A stretch of 64,000 nt of DNA from UBA6100 sp049658145 (lineage in GTDB: Bacteria; Actinomycetota; Coriobacteriia; Anaerosomatales; Anaerosomataceae). The position numbers and the translations under genes are program-made. The DNA is taken from positions 1 to 64,000 of the forward strand of contig JBASOJ010000044.1 in assembly GCA_049658145.1 (NCBI GenBank). The letters are read 5' to 3'. This document shows, piece after piece, positions 24,245-31,565 of this stretch. The notes under the pieces are model-generated. The model had not been told where the DNA came from and searched no databases. It saw only the letters and a list, made by a program, of their open reading frames with translations. Within the stretch, counting starts at the first letter, position 1; each line of letters opens with the position of its first letter.

Positions 24245-25261
24245 TTGAGCGCACCATCCCCGTCGCGATCGTCGCGCCTGCGTACGGTCAGGATCGTAGC
24301 CGTCATGCTGGCGCTCACCGCGGCGTGCGTCGCGGCGGTCGCCATCCCCCTCGCGTCCACGTCCACGCCCGAGTTCTTCTCGCGCTACCACCTTCTCGAG
24401 CGCCGCTACGTGAACCTGGAGGACTCGGCCCATGAGGGCATCGGCTGTCGCTCGTGCCACGAGACGCGGCCTACCGCAAACGCCGTAGCGCTCGTTACCG
24501 ACTACTACGCCGGCATGATCTCGGCGGGTCCCACGCCCAAGTTCTTCACGTTCTCGGCGCCCACCAATGACGCGTGCCTGCAGTGCCACTCAGACGATTG
24601 GGGTGCCGACAGCGCCCGCACCGGGAGGATCCCGCACCCGGCGCATCAGCGCGTGGAGGCCGAGACCCGACCGTGCACCGGATGCCACAAGTGGACCGCT
24701 CACTTCGAACAGCCATACCTCGACCAGCACAAGGAGATGCCCTTCAGCGGCGTCTGCGTGGCGTACGGCTGTCACGTCGGGACCAAGACCACCGACGAGT
24801 GCTACGACTGTCACCACGTGCTGCACGAGTCGAGTGACTCCTGGCGCACAGAGCACGCCGCGGTCGCGCGGAAGACCGGACAGAACGCCTGTGTGGAGGC
24901 GTGTCACACGATCGATGAGTGCCAGCTCTGTCATACCACCGGCGAGCGCCCGGTCTTCGACGGCCTGCCCATCGAGACCAGCATGCGCTCCATCGAGCAG
25001 CTGCACGTACGTGACGACTGGACCGAGGTCTACCACGGCGCGGAGGCGCTCGCCGGACGAGACCGGTGCCTCCTGTGCCACCAGTCCCAGGGCGAGTGCG
25101 ACGAGTGCCACCTAGAGCGCCCCGAGTTCCACGGACCGACGGTGTCCTGGATAGGGCGGCACAGCGACCAGTCGACCGGCGTGGACGATCCGCGTTGCCT
25201 GGAGTGCCACGAGCGCGCGTGGTGCGTCGACTGCCACGACCGGTTCAAGGAGATGGAGTGA
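24245..25261 (+). CDS. Membrane-anchored multiheme cytochrome c (up to 11 hemes)
   Basis: 338 aa if TTG 24245 is used, which follows GGGGTGA and lies just after the nrfD stop; ATG 24182 inside nrfD is the alternative. A signal-anchor helix (about residues 17-40) precedes nine CXXCH sites (CRSCH, CLQCH, CTGCH, CYDCH, CQLCH, CLLCH, CDECH, CLECH, CVDCH) plus a CX4CH (CVAYGCH, 24755-24775) and a CX3CH (CVEACH, 24890-24907). The N-terminal half is clearly paralogous to the next two genes (a H-x-G-C-x-x-C-H block, then YY, then a D-A-C-x-x-C-H block and I-P-H-x-A-H). Its stop overlaps the next GTG. Confidence 0.85.
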   Translation: MSAPSPSRSSRLRTVRIVAVMLALTAACVAAVAIPLASTSTPEFFSRYHLLERRYVNLEDSAHEGIGCRSCHETRPTANAVALVTDYYAGMISAGPTPKFFTFSAPTNDACLQCHSDDWGADSARTGRIPHPAHQRVEAETRPCTGCHKWTAHFEQPYLDQHKEMPFSGVCVAYGCHVGTKTTDECYDCHHVLHESSDSWRTEHAAVARKTGQNACVEACHTIDECQLCHTTGERPVFDGLPIETSMRSIEQLHVRDDWTEVYHGAEALAGRDRCLLCHQSQGECDECHLERPEFHGPTVSWIGRHSDQSTGVDDPRCLECHERAWCVDCHDRFKEME

Positions 25262-26037
25262 GGGTGCGGCGTCGCATCGTCATCGCGATCGCGCTCGGCA
25301 TCGTGGCCGTGATGGTGACGGCCGTAGCGATCCCCGTCGCCTCGACGCTCCAACCCGACTACTACAGACGGTACCCTGTGCTGAGCGATCGGATGGCTCA
25401 CTGGAGCACGTCCACACACTCACGCATCTCGTGCGGAGCATGTCACGTGAATCCGGGGATCCGCGGGGCCGTGTCGTTCGCGATCGCCGCCGTGCCGGCG
25501 TACTACTCGCAACTCCTTCAGGGACCTGACGAGTCCAACCTCCTCTCGGCCCCCGATCGCGAAGCCTGCCAGAAGTGCCACACCAGCTATCGTAGCGTGG
25601 CGCCGAGCGGCGACCTGCTCATCCCGCATCGCGCGCACGTCGAGGTCCTGGACCTCGAGTGCTCGCAGTGTCACCAGGACCTCGTGCACTCACTCAATGA
25701 GCGTGGGTTCAACCGGCCCGAGATGGAGGTATGCCTCGCCGAGTGCCACGACGGTGACTCGGCCACAGACGAGTGCGTCAAGTGCCACACCTTGAAGTCG
25801 AGACCGGAGACGCACGATCGGCCTGACTGGCTACAGGTGCACGGCACACTGGTGGAGTCTGAGGACTGCGCGGCATGCCACGACTGGACGCCCGCGTACT
25901 GCGCCGAGTGCCACGAGGAGCGTCCGGCGTCGCACGTCGGGAACTGGAAGTCCGGACACGCGGAGACCGCTCGGCTCCGCGGTGACGGATGCACCGTGTG
26001 CCACGGCGGCGAGGAGTTCTGTCTCCAATGCCACTAG
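25258..26037 (+). CDS. Membrane-anchored multiheme cytochrome c (8 canonical + 1 CX3CH heme site)
   Basis: 259 aa from GTG 25258 (GTGA overlap; GTG 25264 possible). A signal-anchor helix covers residues about 6-29. Heme sites in order: CGACH, CQKCH, CSQCH, CLAECH (CX3CH, 25732-25749), CVKCH, CAACH, CAECH, CTVCH, CLQCH at the very C-terminus. It aligns well with the following gene through WSTSTH, the GDLLIPHRAHVEVLDLEC block and the final C-x-x-C-H pair. It is probably outside the membrane as a quinol-side or relay cytochrome; the electron acceptor is unknown. Confidence 0.85.
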   Translation: MRVRRRIVIAIALGIVAVMVTAVAIPVASTLQPDYYRRYPVLSDRMAHWSTSTHSRISCGACHVNPGIRGAVSFAIAAVPAYYSQLLQGPDESNLLSAPDREACQKCHTSYRSVAPSGDLLIPHRAHVEVLDLECSQCHQDLVHSLNERGFNRPEMEVCLAECHDGDSATDECVKCHTLKSRPETHDRPDWLQVHGTLVESEDCAACHDWTPAYCAECHEERPASHVGNWKSGHAETARLRGDGCTVCHGGEEFCLQCH

Positions 26038-26876
26038 AGACTCCCACGCGCACGGGCTGGTTGCACAGGCATCACGCCCATCTGAACCGCTTCGGGCTCA
26101 CGGTGTTCGTGATCGTCGTGCTTCTCGCCGTTCCCGGGTACCTGTCGACGCGCCCGGGGACCTTCGCACACTACGACACGCTCCAGGCCGAATACCGGTC
26201 CTGGACCACGTCCACACACGCCGAAGTGGGATGCGACGACTGTCACGTAGCCCCCGGTCCGCTGCCGGACGCGCTCTTCCGGATCAGGATGGTGGGGGAG
26301 TACTACGCGTCCTTCGTCGCACCCTCGCGCAAGCCGACCGCGCTGGCGCGTCCTGACGATGAAGCGTGTCTGGTGTGTCACAGCGACCTTCGGACGGTCT
26401 CGCCGAAGGGCGACCTGCAGATACCGCACCGCGCCCACATCACGATCCTCGACATGGACTGCGTGGAGTGCCACCGGTACCTGGTGCACGAGAAGAGCCC
26501 CGAAGGCAAGCACACACCGCCGATGGTGGAGTGTATGACGTGCCATGACGGTGACTCGGCCGAGAATGCGTGCACCGCATGCCACACAGCCAAAGCCGCA
26601 CCCGAGAGCCACTCGGAAGCTGACTGGCTGGTGGTCCACGACTCGCACTCGGCCGACCCCGCATGCGCCGACTGCCACCAGTGGCGCCCCGACTGGTGTG
26701 TCGACTGTCACGCCGACCGGCCGCGCTCGCATACCGACGACTGGCGCGCGGTGCACGGTGACGCTGTTGCGGTGCATCGCAGCTGTGAGGCCTGCCATGA
26801 GAGCGAGTTCTGCGTCGAGTGCCACGGCGACGTGCCACAACTCGGCTTCGATCCGACGCTCGAACTGGTCGATTAG
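26028..26876 (+). CDS. Membrane-anchored nonaheme cytochrome c
   Basis: 282 aa from ATG 26028, overlapping the previous gene by 10 nt. One N-terminal helix (about residues 19-39), then nine CXXCH sites: CDDCH, CLVCH, CVECH, CMTCH, CTACH, CADCH, CVDCH, CEACH, CVECH. It is the paralogue with only canonical sites. The segment GDLQIPHRAHITILDMDCVECHRYLVH (in parts) matches the previous gene nearly residue for residue, with distal His residues that could be the second heme ligands. Confidence 0.88.
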   Translation: MPLETPTRTGWLHRHHAHLNRFGLTVFVIVVLLAVPGYLSTRPGTFAHYDTLQAEYRSWTTSTHAEVGCDDCHVAPGPLPDALFRIRMVGEYYASFVAPSRKPTALARPDDEACLVCHSDLRTVSPKGDLQIPHRAHITILDMDCVECHRYLVHEKSPEGKHTPPMVECMTCHDGDSAENACTACHTAKAAPESHSEADWLVVHDSHSADPACADCHQWRPDWCVDCHADRPRSHTDDWRAVHGDAVAVHRSCEACHESEFCVECHGDVPQLGFDPTLELVD

Positions 26877-26884
26877 AGGCAACC

Positions 26885-27931
26885 ATGGACGATGCACGAG
26901 TTCCGCGCAGAGGTCCCATCCGAAGCCTGAGGCAGGTCGTCGGACGGCTGCCCGAGCGCGCCCGTAGGCTCGTCCTCACTGCGGTCGCTCTGGTATCTGC
27001 CGTCGTGATCGTCCTCGCCATATCGATAGCATTCGATGTCACGACGGCGTCACCGAATGTGTGCGCCTCCTGCCACGAGATGGAGTTGCGCACCTCCGAG
27101 TGGGCGGTGTCCGCGCACAGCACGGTGCCGTGCGTCGAGTGCCATGAGCCCGCCACACGCTGGTACCAGCTCCCATCGCGGGTCTCATACCGTGCCGCGC
27201 TCCTGGCCCGAGATGTCAGCGCGCACCGTGCAGGGACCTATGAGAATCCGGTGGATGCGGCCGCCGCAGCATCCGAGCCCATCGCTGATGCCGTGTGCCT
27301 CCAGTGCCACGACCCGAACAGAAAGGCGACCTCCGGTTACAGAATCCTCATCGATCACCCGGAGCACGCCGAACGCAACGGGTCCTGCGTCTCGTGCCAT
27401 GTCCGCACGGCGCACCCTCTGGAGTCACGCGGGACCGCGCTCTCGCTCATGGCCCAGTGCTTCACGTGTCACGGAACATCCGGGCAGCCGGAGGCATCAA
27501 AGGAGTGCGGTGTCTGCCACCCCGGCGAGTTCGACCTCGTACCCGCATCTCACGCCGAGCCGCTGTGGGCGCGCGGTCACGGCGACGTGTCCGATGCGGA
27601 CGAGCGCCTGTGCGCGATGTGCCATGAGCAGTCGTTCTGCGATGACTGTCACGGCCTGGCGATGCCGCATCCGGACGACTGGGCGCGGGGACCGGACGGC
27701 CATGCCACCGCGGCCGACGCCGACCGCGGAGTGTGTACGAGCTGTCACGGTTCGTCGCCGGATCTCTGCACCATGTGCCACCACACCTCGTTCGACCCGA
27801 TGCAGGGAGCGTGGATCGAGCAGCACAGTGCGGAAGTGAAGGCCGAGGGATCGTCCTACTGCGAGGAATGCCATCCGCGCGCGTACTGCAGCTTCTGCCA
27901 CACCCGGCTGGTGGAGAACGACGGCATCTGA
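26885..27931 (+). CDS. Membrane-anchored dodecaheme cytochrome c with NapC/NirT-like N-terminus
   Basis: 348 aa from ATG 26885. The N-terminal helix (residues 28-50) is followed directly by SPNVCASCHEMELRTSEWAV and a second heme at VPCVECHEP, the layout of NapC/NirT/NrfH quinol dehydrogenases. Ten further CXXCH sites follow (CLQCH, CVSCH, CFTCH, CGVCH, CAMCH, CDDCH, CTSCH, CTMCH, CEECH, CSFCH). It may combine a quinol-oxidising head with a heme wire. Last gene of the cluster; a housekeeping block starts 130 nt later. Confidence 0.87.
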   Translation: MDDARVPRRGPIRSLRQVVGRLPERARRLVLTAVALVSAVVIVLAISIAFDVTTASPNVCASCHEMELRTSEWAVSAHSTVPCVECHEPATRWYQLPSRVSYRAALLARDVSAHRAGTYENPVDAAAAASEPIADAVCLQCHDPNRKATSGYRILIDHPEHAERNGSCVSCHVRTAHPLESRGTALSLMAQCFTCHGTSGQPEASKECGVCHPGEFDLVPASHAEPLWARGHGDVSDADERLCAMCHEQSFCDDCHGLAMPHPDDWARGPDGHATAADADRGVCTSCHGSSPDLCTMCHHTSFDPMQGAWIEQHSAEVKAEGSSYCEECHPRAYCSFCHTRLVENDGI

Positions 27932-28018
27932 TCGCGCCCGGCCTGGCGTAACGTGAGGTCGTCATTCTGCGCCCGACGACGCGCTGTGGCACAATACTTC
28001 AGTAGTCACACGTATCCC

Positions 28019-28039
28019 AAGGCGTCCGGACAACGCCTT
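28019..28039 (+). terminator. Small hairpin between the cytochrome cluster and dapA
   Basis: AAGGCGT (28019-28025), 7-nt loop, ACGCCTT (28033-28039), followed by T-C. It could terminate cytochrome transcripts or lie in the dapA leader. Confidence 0.4.
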
Positions 28040-28062
28040 TCACTCTCGAGGGGCGATCGATC

Positions 28063-28956
28063 ATGACCGAGCCGAGATTCGGCAGACTCCTTACCGCGAT
28101 GGTCACGCCCTTCACGCCGGAAGGCGAGCTCGACTTGCCTCGCGCGCAGGACCTGGCGTTGCGCCTGCTCGACGCCGGAAGCGAGGCGCTCGTGGTGTGC
28201 GGCACCACCGGCGAGTCGCCCACGGTCTTCTACGACGACAAGCTACGGCTGTTCGAAGCCGTTCTCGAGGCCGTGAACGGCTCCGCGCCGATCATCGCGA
28301 ACGCAGGCGACAACTGCACGGACGACTCGGTGGAGTTCGCCCAGCAGGTCGTGAAGCTCGGTGTGGACGCCGTGATGGCCGTGGTGCCGTACTACAACAA
28401 GCCGCCGCAGGAGGGCCTGTACCGCCACTTCGGCGCCATCGCGAGCGCGGTGGACGTACCGGTGATCCTCTACAACATCCCCGGACGCTCCGTGGTGAAC
28501 CTCGAGGCGACCACCACGCTCCGGCTGGCGGCGGACTTCGAGAACATCGTCGCCGTGAAGGAGGCCTCCTCCAACCTCACGCAGATCGCGACCATCATCG
28601 ACGGCTCGCCGGTCGGCTTCGAGGTGCTCTCGGGTAACGACGAGGACACGCTGCCGATGATGGGTCTCGGCGCCACTGGCGTGATCTCGGTGGCCTCGCA
28701 CGTGGCCGGCACGCAGCTTGCCGAGATGCTGGCCGCGCAGTCCGGTGGCGACCACACCCGCGCGCTCAAGATCCACCTCGAGCTGATGCCGCTGTTCAAG
28801 GCGCTGTTCATGACCGCCAACCCGATCATGGTGAAGAAGGCGCTCGAGCTCGTGGGCTACCCGGTGGGCGAGTGCCGCCTGCCGCTCATCCCGGCGACCG
28901 ATGCGCAGACCGCCGAGCTGGCGCCCATCCTGCGCCGCCTCGGACTCATCTCCTGA
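28063..28956 (+). CDS. dapA: 4-hydroxy-tetrahydrodipicolinate synthase
   Basis: 297 aa, standard length. It condenses pyruvate with aspartate semialdehyde, the first committed step to diaminopimelate and lysine. Catalytic residues are visible: the TTGE segment at 48-51, Tyr110-Tyr111, Tyr137 (LYNIPGR), Arg142 and the Schiff-base Lys166 (AVKEASSN). It starts the block that matches the Bacillus dapA-rnj-ftsK order. dapF and dapL lie 20 kb downstream in the same window. Confidence 0.96.
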   Translation: MTEPRFGRLLTAMVTPFTPEGELDLPRAQDLALRLLDAGSEALVVCGTTGESPTVFYDDKLRLFEAVLEAVNGSAPIIANAGDNCTDDSVEFAQQVVKLGVDAVMAVVPYYNKPPQEGLYRHFGAIASAVDVPVILYNIPGRSVVNLEATTTLRLAADFENIVAVKEASSNLTQIATIIDGSPVGFEVLSGNDEDTLPMMGLGATGVISVASHVAGTQLAEMLAAQSGGDHTRALKIHLELMPLFKALFMTANPIMVKKALELVGYPVGECRLPLIPATDAQTAELAPILRRLGLIS

Positions 28957-29041
28957 CTGAAGCGCGGATCACACGGTCCGCGTTGCACCACGCACGCACG
29001 ACGCTCACCACCGACACGACAAGGAGCACATACAGCCTTCC

Positions 29042-30712
29042 ATGACATCAAACAAGAACCGCCTTCGCGTCATCCCGCTCGGCGGGCTCGACGGCATCGG
29101 CAAGAACATGACCGTGCTCGAGCTCGGCAACGACATGATCGTCATCGACGCCGGATTGATGTTTCCCGACGAGGATCATCCGGGGATCGACCTCATCCTT
29201 CCCGACTACAGCTACATCCTTCAGCGCAAGGAGAAGTTGCGCGGCATCATCATCACGCACGGCCACGAGGACCACACCGGCGCGCTGCCGTACCTGCTGA
29301 AGGATCTCGGCGCGCCGGTTCCGGTGCTCGGTACCAGGCTCACGCTCGGCATCGTTGCCGGCAAGCTCGAGGAACACCGCATCAAGAAGCCGAAGCTGCG
29401 CGAGATCAAGGCGGGGAGTCACCTCAACCTCGGCATGTTCAGCCTCGACTTCTTCGCCGTGAACCACTCGATCCCCGACGGCGTGGCCGTCTACGTGCGC
29501 ACGCCTGTGGGCACCGTGCTCCACACCGGAGACTTCAAGCTCGACCAGACGCCCATCGACGGCCGCTTCACCGACTTCGCCGGCTTCGCACGCGCCGCCA
29601 AGCAGGGCGTCACGCTCATGCTCAGCGACTCCACCGGCGCCGAGAACTCCGGCCACACGCCTTCCGAGGCCGAGGTCGGCGTCGAACTCCGTCGCATCTT
29701 CGCCGCCGCCGAGCAGCGCATCATCGTGGCCTCGTTCGCGAGCCACGTGCACCGCGTCCAACAGGTCTGCGACGCGGCGGTGGCCAACGGCCGCAAGGTG
29801 GTGGTCACGGGGCGGTCGATGATCAACATCACCAAGATCGCCCGCGACCTCGGCTACCTGCACATCGACGATGACGACATCGTCGATGCGTACGCGATGG
29901 GCAACATGCCCGCCGACAAGGTCGTGGTGCTCTGCACGGGCAGCCAGGGCGAACCGCTCTCGGCGCTCGCCCGTATCGCCAACGGCGATCACAAGACCGT
30001 GCAGATCCAGGAGGGCGACACCGTCGTCATCTCGGCGAGCCCCGTGCCGGGCAACGAGAAGGCCGTCAGCCGCGTGATGAACCGCTTGTACCGGGCGGGG
30101 GCACATGTGGTCCATAAGGGCATGGCGCGCATCCACGTATCCGGCCACGGCTCCGCCGAGGAACTCAAGCTCATGCTCAACCTCGTCTCGCCGGACAACT
30201 TCGTGCCCGTCCACGGCGAGATGCGTCACCTCCACGCTCATGCCGAACTCGCCAAGGCCGTGGGGATCCCGGAGCAGAACGTGTTCATCCTCGACAACGG
30301 CGACTGCCTCGAGATCGACGAGGCCGGCGTGCACCGCGGCCAGCGCGTGAACTCGGGCGTGATCTACGTGGACGGCCTGGCCGTGGGCGACCTCGGACAG
30401 GTGGTCCTGCGCGACCGGCAGGCGCTGTCGAGCGATGGTTTCGCGCTCATCGTGGTCGCGGTCGACAGCCGTACGGGCGCGATCGTGGGCGATCCGGAAT
30501 TCGTGACCCGTGGTCTCGTGCTCGGCCCGGACACGACCGAGGCGCTCAAGGGAGTCCGCACCCGGATCGAAAAGGTCCTCAAGAAGACCTCGGGCGAGGG
30601 CGCTACCGACGAGGCGGTCATCAAGAAGGCGCTGCACGACGCGGTATCGCAGTACATCTGGGAGACCGCCCGGCGCCGGCCCATGATCATCCCCGTCGTC
30701 ATGGAGGTGTAG
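29042..30712 (+). CDS. rnj: Ribonuclease J
   Basis: 556 aa, full length. Metallo-beta-lactamase/beta-CASP enzyme with the zinc motif HGHEDH (73-78), later metal ligands in VNHSIPDGVAV and HTGDFKLDQ, the beta-CASP residues in FASHVHRVQQ and VSGHGSAEE, and the C-terminal domain that helps dimerisation. It is a 5'-3' exonuclease and endonuclease in RNA decay and 16S maturation. Placement after dapA is the same as in Bacillus (dapA-rnjB). Confidence 0.96.
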   Translation: MTSNKNRLRVIPLGGLDGIGKNMTVLELGNDMIVIDAGLMFPDEDHPGIDLILPDYSYILQRKEKLRGIIITHGHEDHTGALPYLLKDLGAPVPVLGTRLTLGIVAGKLEEHRIKKPKLREIKAGSHLNLGMFSLDFFAVNHSIPDGVAVYVRTPVGTVLHTGDFKLDQTPIDGRFTDFAGFARAAKQGVTLMLSDSTGAENSGHTPSEAEVGVELRRIFAAAEQRIIVASFASHVHRVQQVCDAAVANGRKVVVTGRSMINITKIARDLGYLHIDDDDIVDAYAMGNMPADKVVVLCTGSQGEPLSALARIANGDHKTVQIQEGDTVVISASPVPGNEKAVSRVMNRLYRAGAHVVHKGMARIHVSGHGSAEELKLMLNLVSPDNFVPVHGEMRHLHAHAELAKAVGIPEQNVFILDNGDCLEIDEAGVHRGQRVNSGVIYVDGLAVGDLGQVVLRDRQALSSDGFALIVVAVDSRTGAIVGDPEFVTRGLVLGPDTTEALKGVRTRIEKVLKKTSGEGATDEAVIKKALHDAVSQYIWETARRRPMIIPVVMEV

Positions 30713-31543
30713 GTGGGCGTTCTCGAAGCCATCGTCCTGGGCATCACCCAGGGCATAACCGAGTTCCTGCCGATCTCGAGCGACGGGCACCTCATCTTGA
30801 TCCCCGCGCTGTTCGGGTGGAAGCGGTTCGGTCTCGGCTTCGACGTGGTGCTGCATGCGGCCACGCTCGCCGCCACCATCGCGTACTTTCGCCGCGACGT
30901 GTGGAACCTGCTGCTCGGCCTCTTTTCGAAGGGGGAGGAGCGCGCCCGCGACCGCAAGCTCGCCTGGCTCATCATCGCGGCCACCATCCCGAGCGCGCTC
31001 ATCGCGCTCGCGCTCGAGCCGCTGGTGGAGGGTGTCGAGACGATGCCGATGTCCTCACAGGTGACGATCACCGGGGCGTTCCTGCTGGTGACGGCCGTGC
31101 TGCTCGCCGGGGCGGAGCTGCTCGCGCGCCGTTCGAAGACCACCATCGCCACCGCCGAGGAGATCCCGCTCAAGCAGGCACTCGCCATCGGCGTGGCGCA
31201 GGCGTTCGCCGTTGCGCCGGGGCTCTCGCGTTCGGGCATCACCATCGCCTCGGGGGTGGGGCTCGGCCTCAAGCGCGAGGAGGCGGCCCGCTTCTCGTTC
31301 CTGCTCTCCATACCGATCATCGGCGCCGCCACCGCCAAGAAGATCCTGCTCGACGTGATCATGGACGGAGAAGCACTACCTGCCGCCGGACCGCTGATGG
31401 CGGGCCTCGTCACGACCGCGATCGTGGGCTACATCGCGATCGCGCTGCTGCTGCCGTACGTCCGGAAACACTCACTGTGGGCGTTCGCCATCTACACTGC
31501 GATCGCAGGTACCGCCATACTGATGATGAGCGCCCTCACCTAA
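30713..31543 (+). CDS. uppP: Undecaprenyl-diphosphatase
   Basis: 276 aa from GTG 30713, directly after the rnj stop and preceded by GGAGGTGT. BacA-type membrane phosphatase with EFLPISSDGH near residue 17 and PGLSRSGITIASG near 164, the two active-site loops. It recycles the lipid carrier for peptidoglycan and gives basal bacitracin resistance. It is usually S-S-T/S-G-H; here the first loop reads S-S-D-G-H. Confidence 0.95.
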   Translation: MGVLEAIVLGITQGITEFLPISSDGHLILIPALFGWKRFGLGFDVVLHAATLAATIAYFRRDVWNLLLGLFSKGEERARDRKLAWLIIAATIPSALIALALEPLVEGVETMPMSSQVTITGAFLLVTAVLLAGAELLARRSKTTIATAEEIPLKQALAIGVAQAFAVAPGLSRSGITIASGVGLGLKREEAARFSFLLSIPIIGAATAKKILLDVIMDGEALPAAGPLMAGLVTTAIVGYIAIALLLPYVRKHSLWAFAIYTAIAGTAILMMSALT

Positions 31544-31565
31544 GGACGCGCAAGGAGACTCGCGA

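Noticed and set aside
29048..30856. 602-codon open frame antisense to rnj/uppP
   Set aside because: A GC-rich shadow frame, rich in Asp/His/Arg/Val with no family features; the plus strand holds well-recognised genes.
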